From contig JAEWJG010000053.1 of assembly GCA_023386675.1 (NCBI GenBank), positions 1-19,681 of the forward strand: DNA of 19,681 bases, in the 5' to 3' direction. This document shows, in pieces, positions 1 through 6,694 of this stretch (within the stretch, counting starts at the first letter, position 1; every line of letters begins with the position of its first letter). Position numbers and translations under genes: made by a program. The stretch comes from Actinomycetes bacterium (GTDB lineage Bacteria > Actinomycetota > Actinomycetes > Actinomycetales > Microbacteriaceae). Below the pieces are notes generated by a model. That model saw only the letters and a list, made by a program, of their open reading frames with translations, searched no databases and was not told where the DNA came from.

Positions 1-333
1 GTGCAGCCCGTGGCGGACCGCCGCGACGCCCTCGCCGCCCGCGCCGACGGGGTGCGCCGGGAGATCCCGATCGTCGCCGCCTTCCCGCTCGCCGGCCCGG
101 CGTCCGTGCCCGAGGTCGCGGCCGACCTCGCCGCCACTTCCCCCGATCAGGTCTGGGTCGTGGTCGACGTCTCCCGCAAGCACGACGACACCGCGCTCTG
201 GGTTCGGGCCGTGGATGCGGTGCTCGCGGTGGACGCGGTCGTCGCCACCGGCGCATCCCTCACCGTCTCGCCCGACTCCGTCCACGCGCTCGGTCTGCCG
301 GTGCTCTGGCTGGAGGCGCCGCCCGGCGGATAG
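1..333 (+). CDS. 3' end of an unknown protein, possibly a degenerate SRP/FlhF-type GTPase
   Basis: This reading frame is open from the first base and ends at TAG 331-333, so the gene very probably starts upstream of the window. About 110 residues are visible. The C-terminal half reads as an alternating strand-helix fold: a hydrophobic strand VWVVVDVS, then KHDDTALWV, another strand AVVATGAS, and a final strand LPVLWLEA. That order resembles the end of SRP54/FtsY/FlhF GTPase domains, where a strand ending in TKxD precedes a closing LPI/LPV strand. Here the TKxD position reads ATGA, so nucleotide specificity would be lost. csrA follows after nine bases, and in actinobacteria csrA usually sits at the end of flagellar clusters, which supports a flagellar role. 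The fold match is by eye; the family is uncertain. Confidence 0.6.
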   Translation: MQPVADRRDALAARADGVRREIPIVAAFPLAGPASVPEVAADLAATSPDQVWVVVDVSRKHDDTALWVRAVDAVLAVDAVVATGASLTVSPDSVHALGLPVLWLEAPPGG

Positions 334-336
334 GCT
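331..336 (+). promoter_or_regulatory. Possible -10 hexamer for leaderless csrA
   Basis: TAGGCT lies exactly six bases before the csrA ATG and fits the actinobacterial -10 pattern TANNNT. Transcription would then start at or next to the ATG. The hexamer begins with the stop codon of the upstream gene, so co-transcription with that gene is equally possible. Confidence 0.35.
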
Positions 337-342
337 GGGACG

Positions 343-579
343 ATGCTGGTACTGACGCGCAAGGCGGGGGAGCGGGTGCTCATCGGCGACGACATCGTCG
401 TGACGATCCTCGAAGCGCGCGGGGACGGCGTCCGCATCGGCATCGACGCGCCGCGCGGCATCCGCATCCAGCGCGACGAGGTCGTGAAGGCCGTCACCGA
501 GGCCAACCAGGAGGCGACCGAGCGCGCCGCCGGCACCGACGACGCCGCCGACCTCATCAAGAAGTCGCTCGGGCTCTGA
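343..579 (+). CDS. csrA: Carbon storage regulator CsrA, RNA-binding translational repressor
   Basis: The 78-residue product is a typical CsrA/RsmA protein. It opens with MLVLTRKAGERVLIGDDIVV, the first strands of the CsrA dimer, and contains the RIGIDAP segment and an IQRDEV stretch before the C-terminal helix. Family members bind GGA-containing hairpins in mRNA leaders, usually blocking ribosome access; in flagellated Gram-positives the best known target is flagellin mRNA, with FliW as antagonist. The tail (residues 55-78) is longer than the shortest CsrA proteins but ordinary in actinobacteria. The gene follows the upstream frame by nine bases, suggesting it closes a flagellar operon. The Shine-Dalgarno sequence is weak (GGGA). 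Its 3' end overlaps the convergent gene by 23 bases. Family assignment is secure; the target is inferred. Confidence 0.96.
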   Translation: MLVLTRKAGERVLIGDDIVVTILEARGDGVRIGIDAPRGIRIQRDEVVKAVTEANQEATERAAGTDDAADLIKKSLGL

Positions 580-1258
580 GCCCGGCCCGCTCGCCGGTCG
601 TGGTCGCGCCGCGACGGAAGCCGTGGACCGTTAGGTAGACGCCCAGGAACAGCTCCCACACGACCTCGGGCAGCGTCAGCAGGGCCGACCACGGCGACAC
701 CTGACCGTAGGCGCCCAGCAGCACCGCGACGCCGGACAGCGACACCAGCGGTCCAGCGACCATCCCGAGCACAGCCCAGCCGCACGGCACGAGGCCCGAG
801 CGGTGGAGTGCCAGCCCCAGGATCAGCCCGTTGCCGAGCCCGACGACGAAGCCGGGGCCGAGCAGGAAGGTCCAGCCGTGCAGCGCCACGAGCGCAGCGG
901 CGATCGGTCCGGCGCCCGTGACCCCGTCCTCCTGCAGGGTCACCACGGTGAGCAGGCTCAGGATGCCGACCGCGATCAGCGTGCACTCCATCACGCGGGC
1001 GACGACGTAGGCGAGGGCGAGCGACGGTGTCGTCCGCCGGAGCACCGGGTAGAGCACCAGCGCGGTGCCGAGGTTCGCCACGATCAGCCCGAGCTCGAGC
1101 AGCGCGCCGGCGAGCACCGATCCGGCCCCGGCGTGGCGGTGGACGAATCCCGGGTCGCTCAGGACCGGCCCGTAGAGCAGCGCGCCGGGGATGGACGTGA
1201 CGAAGGTCAGGAGGAAGAGCACGCCGGTGGCGAGGGAACGGCGACGGTCGTCGTCCAT
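557..1258 (-). CDS. DUF4386 family membrane protein
   Basis: The 233-residue product is a polytopic membrane protein with about six hydrophobic segments and matches the DUF4386 pattern. This includes an N-terminal segment ending in IPGALLYGPVL, a long luminal-type loop, then LELGLIVANLGTALVLYPVLRR and a VARVMECTLIAVGILSLL segment. No biochemical function is established for DUF4386. The start at 1258 is chosen because AAAGGA lies eight bases upstream. The gene is divergently transcribed from a TetR regulator, and the paired palindromes in the 72-base gap suggest that the regulator controls it. Its stop codon lies inside csrA, so the two genes overlap tail to tail. A role in handling the ligand sensed by the TetR protein is an inference. 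Confidence 0.85.
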   Translation of the reverse strand: MDDDRRRSLATGVLFLLTFVTSIPGALLYGPVLSDPGFVHRHAGAGSVLAGALLELGLIVANLGTALVLYPVLRRTTPSLALAYVVARVMECTLIAVGILSLLTVVTLQEDGVTGAGPIAAALVALHGWTFLLGPGFVVGLGNGLILGLALHRSGLVPCGWAVLGMVAGPLVSLSGVAVLLGAYGQVSPWSALLTLPEVVWELFLGVYLTVHGFRRGATTTGERAGLRARATS

Positions 1259-1278
1259 GATCGGATCCTTTCGAGAGG

Positions 1279-1297
1279 GGGTGTACGGCGTACACCC
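1279..1297. promoter_or_regulatory. Distal TetR-type operator palindrome O1
   Basis: A perfect inverted repeat, GGGTGTAC-N3-GTACACCC, with 8-base arms. It lies 21-39 bases upstream of the DUF4386 start and would overlap that gene's core promoter. Its inner core GGTGTAC-N3-GTACACC is repeated 34 bases away at O2. Dyad size and position between divergent genes are typical of TetR-family operators. Confidence 0.8.
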
Positions 1298-1313
1298 GCT
1301 GGATCCGACGATA

Positions 1314-1330
1314 GGTGTACGCTGTACACC
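1314..1330. promoter_or_regulatory. Proximal TetR-type operator palindrome O2, abutting the tetR start
   Basis: GGTGTAC-GCT-GTACACC, a perfect 7-base-arm palindrome ending one base before the ATG at 1331. It shares its arms with O1. It contains TACGCT (1318-1323), a -10 candidate seven bases before the ATG, so a repressor bound here would cover the promoter and start site of its own gene. There is no Shine-Dalgarno sequence, which fits a leaderless transcript. Confidence 0.8.
1318..1323 (+). promoter_or_regulatory. -10 hexamer of the TetR gene, inside operator O2
   Basis: TACGCT fits TANNNT and ends eight bases before the A of the ATG, implying that transcription begins at the start codon. 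No ribosome-binding site precedes the gene. No convincing -35 hexamer is seen. Confidence 0.5.
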
Positions 1331-2002
1331 ATGTCAAGAGCGCCCCTGACCGCCGACCGGATCGTCGGGGCGGCCGTGGCGCTCGCCGACGCCGACGGGC
1401 TCGACGGCCTGAGCATGCGGATCCTGTCCCAGAGCCTCGGCGTCGTCCCGATGGCGCTGTACAAGCACGTCGCGAACAAGGAGGAGCTGATCGACGGCAT
1501 GGTCGACAGCGTGTGGACCGAGGTGGAGGCCCCGGACGCTGGGCTGTCGTGGCGCGAGGCGATGCGCCGCCGCTCGGTCTCGCTGCGCGCCGCCATGCTC
1601 CGCCACCGCTGGGCCGTCGGGTTGATGGAGGGACGGATGCGTCCCGGCTTCGCCAACCTCCGGCAGCACGACGCGATGATGGGCTGCCTGCGCCGCGCCG
1701 GGTTCTCGTTCCGCACGACCGTCCACGTCACGTCGATGCTCGACGCCTACGTCTACGGCTTCGCGCTGCAGGAGAAGACGCTGCCGTTCGCGACGGCGGA
1801 GGAGTCGGGGGAGGCGGCCGCCGAGAAGCTCGAGGCGACGCCTCCGGAGCTCGCGGCGATGTTCCCGCACCTGCTGGAGGTCGTCGCCGAACTGGGGCGC
1901 GCGGGCTACGACTATGACGAGGAGTTCGCGACCGGCCTCGACCTCATCCTCGACGGGGTCGAGCGCCTCCGCCCCGAGTGGGCCGTCGCCGATCGGCCCT
2001 GA
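1331..2002 (+). CDS. TetR/AcrR family transcriptional repressor, TetR_C-type ligand domain
   Basis: The 223-residue product has an N-terminal DNA-binding domain at about residues 8-55: ADRIVGAAVALADADGLDGL, then the helix-turn-helix LSQSLGVVPMALYKHVANKE, the characteristic TetR signature. The C-terminal part resembles the ligand domain of tetracycline-repressor-like regulators. A longer upstream open frame exists, but the start at 1331 is chosen because the TetR fold begins there and a -10 hexamer lies just upstream. The ligand is unknown. The likely operators are the palindromes at 1279-1297 and 1314-1330, giving autorepression and control of the divergent DUF4386 gene. The MFS exporter 79 bases downstream is on the same strand and may share the transcript, a common arrangement for drug-efflux regulators. 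Confidence 0.93.
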   Translation: MSRAPLTADRIVGAAVALADADGLDGLSMRILSQSLGVVPMALYKHVANKEELIDGMVDSVWTEVEAPDAGLSWREAMRRRSVSLRAAMLRHRWAVGLMEGRMRPGFANLRQHDAMMGCLRRAGFSFRTTVHVTSMLDAYVYGFALQEKTLPFATAEESGEAAAEKLEATPPELAAMFPHLLEVVAELGRAGYDYDEEFATGLDLILDGVERLRPEWAVADRP

Positions 2003-2081
2003 CCGCGTCCACCGATCGGCGGACACGGGTGACGTCCGCCCGCCGGTGCCACAGCGGGCGGCCGCCCGCGAGGCTGTGGGT

Positions 2082-3662
2082 ATGAAGTCGTCCACCCTGG
2101 CCCTCAGCGGTCTCATCCTCGCCGTCTCGATGACGACGATCGACCAGACGATCGTCGCCCTGTCCGCCCCGAGCATCCAGCAGAACCTCGGGCTCACGCA
2201 CGACGGGATGCAGTGGGCGGTCAACGTCTACCTGCTCACCACCGCCGCGTTCTTCCTGCTCGGCGGTCGCGTCGCCGACGTGATCGGCCACAAGCGCATG
2301 GCGCTCGTCGGCATCGCCGGCTTCGGCATCACGTCGCTGCTGTGCGGCCTGGCGCCCTCGGGCGACCTGGCCGAACCCTGGCTCGTCGCCGCCCGCGCAC
2401 TGCAGGGGATCAGCGGCGCGATCATGTTCCCGGCTGCGATCGGCATCGTCGTCGAGGGCTTCGCGCGGGAGAGCCGCGGTCGGGCGATGGCGATCTTCTT
2501 CGCCATCACCGGCGCGATGACGGCCATCGGCCCCATCGCCGGCGGCTACCTGACGGTGTGGACCTGGCGCGCCATCTTCTGGGTCAACGTGCCGATCGCG
2601 ATCGCGGCGTTCATCATCGTCGCCGTGGCCGCGCGTCCCTCCGTCCGCCGCCCGGAGCGCATCGACTGGCTGGGCGCGCTGGTCGTCGCGGCCGGCATGG
2701 GGCTCGTCGTCTTCGGCCTGCAGCAGGCCAGCCCGTGGGGATGGCGCAGCCCGGCCGTCATCGGCTCGCTCGTGCTCGGCGCGGCCCTGCTCATGCTGTT
2801 CGTCGTGCTGCAGCGACGCCTCGGGCAGCCGCTCATCCGGATCGCGGCGTTCCGCGACCGCGGGTTCGCGTTGTCGACCGTCGCAACGCTGTTCGCCTCG
2901 ATCGCCTTCATCAGCATGTTCTTCTTCCTCAGCGTTTACGGGCAGGTCTCGCTGCAGCTGTCGGCGGGGGAGACCGGGCTGCTGTTCCTCAAATTCTTCA
3001 TCGGCTTCGTGATCGCCAGCCGGATCGGCTCCGTGCGGTTCGACAAGCACGGAGCGAAGCTGGTGGTCCTGTTCGGCGGGATCGTCGGCGCGGTCGGCTT
3101 CGGCTGGCTGGCGACGACGGCGACGGACCTCGACATCCACGCTGACGCGTTCTTCAACCCGCAGACCTGGCCGATCATCGTCGCCGGAGCCGGAATCGGG
3201 CTCATGTTCAGCCCGGTCTCGACGGACGCGGTCAACCGCGCGATCGGCGCCAGTCACGGCGAGGTCAGCGCGATCACGCAGACCATGAAGAACTTCGGCG
3301 GCGCGCTCGGGCTCGCCGTGTTCACGACGATCGTCACCTCGCGCCTCACCGACCTGCTCACCGCCTCCTTCGCGAAGTTCGGCGGCACGGCGGCGGATGC
3401 GCAGAGCGCGGTCGACCGGATCAGCGGCGCCTCGGGTACGAGCGGCAGCGGGCTGTCGCAGCTGCCGCAGGCGATCCAGGAGCAGATCCTCCACGCGGTC
3501 CGCACCGACTACGCCGGCGCAGCGCAGTGGGCGTTCTGGGGGATGGCCGCCGCCATGGCGATCGTCGCGATCGTCGGCCTGTTCTACCCGGCCGGACGCA
3601 CGTCGCTCCCGGAGGACGCCGCGCCCGCCGCGGAGCCGGCCGCCGACACGGCTACAGTCTGA
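2082..3662 (+). CDS. MFS exporter, DHA2 (EmrB/QacA-like, 14-TM) family
   Basis: The 526-residue product is a proton-driven multidrug exporter-type transporter in the cytoplasmic membrane. TM1 holds TTIDQTIVALSAPSIQ, the DHA2 motif with an acidic residue (D1). Motif A is seen as GGRVADVIGHKRM, the ARALQGISGA segment follows, and motif C is GPIAGGYL. About 14 hydrophobic helices and the usual length fit the DHA2 subfamily. The C-terminus is Ala/Pro-rich and hydrophilic. The ATG at 2082 is chosen because it directly precedes the first helix and has GAGG upstream; earlier codons read through non-homologous sequence. It sits between a TetR gene and a two-component system, with the kinase start two bases after its stop. 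Substrate cannot be read from sequence; a toxic small molecule is the usual case. Confidence 0.93.
   Translation: MKSSTLALSGLILAVSMTTIDQTIVALSAPSIQQNLGLTHDGMQWAVNVYLLTTAAFFLLGGRVADVIGHKRMALVGIAGFGITSLLCGLAPSGDLAEPWLVAARALQGISGAIMFPAAIGIVVEGFARESRGRAMAIFFAITGAMTAIGPIAGGYLTVWTWRAIFWVNVPIAIAAFIIVAVAARPSVRRPERIDWLGALVVAAGMGLVVFGLQQASPWGWRSPAVIGSLVLGAALLMLFVVLQRRLGQPLIRIAAFRDRGFALSTVATLFASIAFISMFFFLSVYGQVSLQLSAGETGLLFLKFFIGFVIASRIGSVRFDKHGAKLVVLFGGIVGAVGFGWLATTATDLDIHADAFFNPQTWPIIVAGAGIGLMFSPVSTDAVNRAIGASHGEVSAITQTMKNFGGALGLAVFTTIVTSRLTDLLTASFAKFGGTAADAQSAVDRISGASGTSGSGLSQLPQAIQEQILHAVRTDYAGAAQWAFWGMAAAMAIVAIVGLFYPAGRTSLPEDAAPAAEPAADTATV
3653..3658 (+). promoter_or_regulatory. -10 hexamer for a leaderless histidine kinase transcript
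   Basis: TACAGT ends six bases before the GTG at 3665, with no Shine-Dalgarno sequence between. It lies inside the last codons of the exporter gene, giving the two-component genes their own promoter. The identical hexamer sits in the same position before the gene starting at 19665. Confidence 0.5.
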
Positions 3663-3664
3663 TC

Positions 3665-4858
3665 GTGGCAGAGCGCGCGGACGACCACTGGTTCGGGGAC
3701 TGGATCGGGTACTCCGCCGCCGCCACGCTGGCGTCGGTGGTGCTCATCCTGGCCAACCCGATCAGCGGCTGGCCGCGGACCGTGACGTCCGCGGGCCTCG
3801 TCCTCGCGCTCTTCCCGGTCTACTGGATGCTCGCCCGGCCGAGCCGCGCGGGCATCCGCGGCAACACGTGGCGCGCCTGGACGTACGTGGGAATCACCAC
3901 CGCGGTGTACTTCGTCGCGTACGGGCTGAACAACTGGGCCAACATCGCGCTGTTCATCGTCTCGCCGCAGTTCTTCCTCGTCCTCTCCGCCCTGCCGGCG
4001 GCGATCGCGATCATCGTCATCAACCTCGGTGGCGTCCTGGTGCGGTGGCTGGTCGGCGACCTCGACCCGGGCGACGTCGCCGGGACGCTCGGGCTGACCG
4101 TGCTCGTGATCGCCGTCTCCGTCTACTTCAGCAACCGCATCACGTCCGTCACCAAGCAGAGCCGCGAGCGCGGCCTGCTCATCGAGCGGCTGCGGGAGCA
4201 GCAGCGCGAGATCGCGGAGCTGTCGGAGCAGCAGGGAGCCGCCACCGAGCGGGAGCGGATCGCCCGTGAGATGCACGACACCCTTGCACAGGGGTTCACG
4301 AGCATCGTCACGCTGGGCCACGCGGTGCAGGGTGAACTGGACACGGACCCGGCGACGGCGCGGCGCCACGTCGAGCTGATGACCGAGACCGCGCAGGAGA
4401 ACCTGCAGGAGTCGCGCCGCATCATCGCCGCGCTGACCCCCGGGCGATTGGCGGAGTCCACCCTCGAGCAGGCGCTCGGCCGGGTCGCAGGCCGTTTCGA
4501 GGAGGAGACCGGGGTGCCCGTCGCGTTCCGGGTCAGCGGAGAGCCGCATCCCGCGACTCCGGCGGTCGAGGTCGTGGCGCTGCGGGTGTTCCAGGAGGCC
4601 CTCGCCAACATCCGCAAGCACGCGGCGGCCGCCGGAGTGCAGGCAGAGCTCGCCTACCGGGACGACTCCGTCGCGCTGACCGTCGCGGACGACGGCCGCG
4701 GATTCGACCGGACCGCGCCCCGCGAGGGCTACGGGATCGACGGCATGGAGCAGCGCGTGCGCGAAGCCGGCGGCAGCTTCCAGCTGAGCACAGCCCCCGG
4801 CGACGGGACGCGCCTCGCCGTCACACTGCCCGCGACCCGCGGGGAGGCGATCGCATGA
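3665..4858 (+). CDS. Sensor histidine kinase, NarL/DesK-type (HisKA_3)
   Basis: The 397-residue product has an N-terminal membrane sensor region of about five or six helices (residues 10-155) with almost no extracellular domain, then a coiled linker rich in Glu/Gln/Arg. The dimerisation and phosphoacceptor helix follows, with RIAREMHDTLAQGF and the phosphorylated histidine at residue 204. The HATPase_c domain shows an N-box VFQEALANIRKHA and G-boxes DDGRGFD and GYGIDGMEQR. It would phosphorylate the response regulator encoded next, whose ATG overlaps this stop as ATGA. The lack of an outer sensor domain suggests membrane or intramembrane sensing, as in DesK- or LiaS-like kinases. The GTG start is chosen because it gives the first helix a short N-terminus and follows a -10 hexamer. 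The signal is unknown; control of the adjacent exporter is plausible. Confidence 0.93.
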   Translation: MAERADDHWFGDWIGYSAAATLASVVLILANPISGWPRTVTSAGLVLALFPVYWMLARPSRAGIRGNTWRAWTYVGITTAVYFVAYGLNNWANIALFIVSPQFFLVLSALPAAIAIIVINLGGVLVRWLVGDLDPGDVAGTLGLTVLVIAVSVYFSNRITSVTKQSRERGLLIERLREQQREIAELSEQQGAATERERIAREMHDTLAQGFTSIVTLGHAVQGELDTDPATARRHVELMTETAQENLQESRRIIAALTPGRLAESTLEQALGRVAGRFEEETGVPVAFRVSGEPHPATPAVEVVALRVFQEALANIRKHAAAAGVQAELAYRDDSVALTVADDGRGFDRTAPREGYGIDGMEQRVREAGGSFQLSTAPGDGTRLAVTLPATRGEAIA

Positions 4859-5478
4859 TCCGCATCCTGCTCGCTGACGACCATCCTGTGGTCCGCGAGG
4901 GCATCCGCGGGATGCTGCAGGGCTACGACGACATCGAGGTCGTCGGCCAGGCCGGCAGTGGGCCGGAGGCCGTCGCGCTCGTCGCCGAGCTGCATCCCGA
5001 CCTCGTCCTCATGGACTTGCGGATGCCCGGAGGCGACGGCGTGGAGGCCACGCGCGCGATCGCCGCCGCGCATCCGGCGACCCGGGTGGTGGTGCTCACG
5101 ACGTACGAGACGGACCAGGACATCCTGCGCGCCATCGAGGCCGGGGCGAGCGGCTACCTGCTGAAGGACATCGCACCAGCCGAGCTCGCCCGTTCGGTGC
5201 GGGCCGCTGCGGCCGGCGAGACGGTGCTGGCGACCTCGGCCGCGACGGCGCTGCTCGGGCGGGTGCAGGGTCGGCAGACCGCTCCGGCCCTCTCGGCGCA
5301 GGAGGTGAACGTCCTGCGGCTCGCCGCGGACGGCCTCACCAACGCGGCCATCGGGTCCCAGCTCTTCATCGGCGAGGCGACCGTCAAGACCTACCTCAGC
5401 CGCGCCTACGAGAAGCTCGGCGTCTCCGACCGGACGTCCGCGGTGCGCCGCGCCCTGGAGCTGGGCCTGCTCGGCTGA
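4855..5478 (+). CDS. Response regulator, NarL/LuxR family
   Basis: The 207-residue product carries an N-terminal receiver domain (residues 2-118) with acidic residues D8 and D9, phosphoacceptor D54 in LVLMDLRMPGGDG, the LTTYE switch segment and the GYLLKD lysine. The C-terminal LuxR-type helix-turn-helix begins near LSAQEVNVLRLAADGL, with the recognition helix in ATVKTYLSRAYEKLGV. Length is standard. The start overlaps the kinase stop by four bases, so the pair is translationally coupled. It would act as a phosphorylation-dependent DNA-binding regulator; the target promoters are not visible. Confidence 0.96.
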   Translation: MIRILLADDHPVVREGIRGMLQGYDDIEVVGQAGSGPEAVALVAELHPDLVLMDLRMPGGDGVEATRAIAAAHPATRVVVLTTYETDQDILRAIEAGASGYLLKDIAPAELARSVRAAAAGETVLATSAATALLGRVQGRQTAPALSAQEVNVLRLAADGLTNAAIGSQLFIGEATVKTYLSRAYEKLGVSDRTSAVRRALELGLLG

Positions 5479-5487
5479 CCGGTGCGG

Positions 5488-5493
5488 CAGAAT
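5488..5493 (+). promoter_or_regulatory. Possible -10 hexamer before the TMEM175-like gene
   Basis: CAGAAT ends six bases before the ATG at 5500. It keeps A2 and T6 of the -10 consensus but not T1. No ribosome-binding site precedes either this ATG or the alternative GTG at 5482. Confidence 0.35.
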
Positions 5494-5499
5494 GGCCGC

Positions 5500-6129
5500 A
5501 TGGCGCCGATCAGGACCGAGCGCGGGCTGGACCGGCTCGTCAACTTCTCCGACGCGACCGTCGCCATCGCGATCACGCTGCTCATCCTTCCCCTGGTGGA
5601 TGCGGCGTCGCAGATCGGGGACAAATCGTTCGGCCAGTTCTTCAACGCCCACTTCTGGGAACTGCTGGCCTTCTTCATCTCCTTCGCCGTGATCGCCCGG
5701 TTCTGGGTGGTGCACCACCGCATCTTCGAGTCGGTCCGGGAGTACTCGTCCGCGATCGTCTGGTTCAACTTCGTCTGGCTGCTGGCGATCGTCCTCATCC
5801 CGTTCACGGCGAACGTGCTCTCGAACGGCAACGGAGAGCGGCCCGGCGTGTACGCGGTGTACATCGGCAACATGCTGCTGGCCACGCTCGCGACCTTCGC
5901 CATCGGGATGGTGCTGCTGCGGCATCCCGAGCTCGTCTCCGAGGAGGCGCGCGCTCAGCAGGACAAGACGCGCGGGATCGCGGAGGTCGCGATCATGGCG
6001 CTGGCCCTGGTGCTCGCGGTGCTGTTCCCCGTGATCGGGCTCTACTGGCTCTTCCTGCTCTGGCTCTCGGGGCCGCTGCACAGCCTCCTGCACCGTTTGG
6101 CGTACGGACCTTCGCAGCGGGCGGCCTGA
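5500..6129 (+). CDS. TMEM175/DUF1211-like membrane protein, putative potassium channel
   Basis: The 209-residue product opens with RLVNFSDATVAIAITLLIL, which carries the FSD motif (F16-S17-D18) of the first helix of TMEM175/DUF1211 proteins. In characterised relatives this helix lines a potassium-selective pore that lacks the usual TVGYG filter. Further helices include FFISFAVIARFWVVHHRIF, an aromatic segment WFNFVWLLAIVLIPF, and two more, giving five or six in total, as in the single-repeat bacterial forms that assemble as tetramers. The start at 5500 is preferred over GTG 5482 because the family motif follows closely and a -10-like hexamer lies six bases upstream. Channel activity is known for a few relatives only. 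Follows the response regulator by 21 bases. Confidence 0.85.
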   Translation: MAPIRTERGLDRLVNFSDATVAIAITLLILPLVDAASQIGDKSFGQFFNAHFWELLAFFISFAVIARFWVVHHRIFESVREYSSAIVWFNFVWLLAIVLIPFTANVLSNGNGERPGVYAVYIGNMLLATLATFAIGMVLLRHPELVSEEARAQQDKTRGIAEVAIMALALVLAVLFPVIGLYWLFLLWLSGPLHSLLHRLAYGPSQRAA

Positions 6130-6133
6130 GGTA

Positions 6134-6139
6134 TAGCGT
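6134..6139 (+). promoter_or_regulatory. -10 hexamer for the one-TM microprotein gene
   Basis: TAGCGT ends six bases before the ATG at 6146, with no Shine-Dalgarno sequence. It overlaps TATAGC (6132-6137), another acceptable -10. Confidence 0.45.
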
Positions 6140-6145
6140 CGGGTC

Positions 6146-6334
6146 ATGCGACCCAAGACCCTTCTCATCCTGGCCGTCGTCGTGGCGGCGTACCTCCTCG
6201 GCGCACGCGCAGGGCGCGAGCGTTACGAGCAGATCACCGGCGCCGTCGAGTCGTTCTGGAACTCCCCGGACGTCAAGAAGGCCCGCAAGAAGGCGAAAGT
6301 GCAGGCCGAGAAGGCGCGCAAGCGCTACGCCTGA
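6146..6334 (+). CDS. Small basic one-TM protein, YtxH-like
   Basis: The 62-residue product has one N-terminal hydrophobic helix (residues 5-17) ending in LGARAGRERYE, then a helix with FWNSPDVKKARKKAKVQAEKARKRYA, strongly basic and probably amphipathic. This layout, a membrane anchor with the GxRAGRERYE signature and a Lys/Arg-rich tail, recurs as a conserved actinobacterial small protein resembling YtxH-domain proteins. No function is established. The basic tail could contact lipids or nucleic acid on the cytoplasmic side. The gene lies 16 bases after the TMEM175-like stop and converges on the acidic repeat protein gene. Confidence 0.8.
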   Translation: MRPKTLLILAVVVAAYLLGARAGRERYEQITGAVESFWNSPDVKKARKKAKVQAEKARKRYA

Positions 6335-6356
6335 CGCGCACTAGCAGCCGACGGGC

Positions 6357-6581
6357 TCAGGGCTCGTCGTACTCGCCCTCGGTGTACTCGCCGTCGGGCG
6401 CCTGAACGGGCTCCTCCGCGTCGGTGTACGTGCCCTCGGTCTCGTCCTCGGGACCGACGCCGTCCGTCTCCGTGTACTGGCCGTGGACCGTGCGCTCGTG
6501 CGGCGGCTCGCCGTCGGACTCGGTGTAGCTGCCCTCGAGGTTCTCGCGTGCGTCGCCGATCGGCTGCTCTGGGTTGCTCAT
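6357..6581 (-). CDS. Acidic small protein with four GxYT(E/D) repeats
   Basis: The 74-residue product is very acidic, has no hydrophobic segment and is probably disordered. Four degenerate repeats of the form G-x-Y-T-(E/D) begin at residues 17 (GSYTESDGEP), 34 (GQYTETDGVGP), 50 (GTYTDAEEP) and 64 (GEYTEGEYDEP), spaced 17, 16 and 14 residues apart. The start at 6581 is supported by TAATGT seven bases upstream. No known domain is recognised. Regular tyrosines in acidic surroundings suggest binding of a basic partner or cation, or a phosphorylation scaffold; this is speculation. It converges on the basic microprotein gene at 6146, 22 bases away. Confidence 0.75.
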   Translation of the reverse strand: MSNPEQPIGDARENLEGSYTESDGEPPHERTVHGQYTETDGVGPEDETEGTYTDAEEPVQAPDGEYTEGEYDEP

Positions 6582-6588
6582 AGCAGGG

Positions 6589-6594
6589 ACATTA
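6589..6594 (-). promoter_or_regulatory. -10 hexamer for the GxYT-repeat protein gene
   Basis: On the minus strand TAATGT lies seven bases before the ATG at 6581, with no ribosome-binding site. It faces away from the promoter candidate of the divergent gene at 6659-6664. Confidence 0.45.
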
Positions 6595-6658
6595 CGCCGG
6601 ACCGCGGTTCTGGGCCAGAGTGCATGCCTGCCCGTAGACGCGCACGCGATATCCGCAG

Positions 6659-6664
6659 TATCCT
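6659..6664 (+). promoter_or_regulatory. -10 hexamer for the large membrane hydrolase gene
   Basis: TATCCT lies 30 bases before the ATG at 6695, giving a transcript with a short leader that carries GGAGGG at 6678-6683. No clear -35 is visible, which is common in this phylum. Confidence 0.4.
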
Positions 6665-6694
6665 GCGCCCGTCGTACGGAGGGACGGCGGACGG

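Noticed and set aside
1944..3494. Open frame of 516 codons on the minus strand
   Set aside because: It is antisense to the MFS exporter and reads as Asp/Arg/Glu-rich low-complexity sequence. The exporter motifs are on the plus strand.
3665..5478. Direct control of the pilus locus by the two-component system
   Set aside because: No shared upstream motif or proximity supports it; the genes are 8 kb apart. The adjacent exporter is the more natural target.
5848..5862. GTGTACGCGGTGTAC resembling the TetR operator half-sites
   Set aside because: The two GTGTAC copies are direct, not inverted, lie inside the TMEM175-like coding sequence (VYAVY), and do not form the GGTGTAC-N3-GTACACC dyad.
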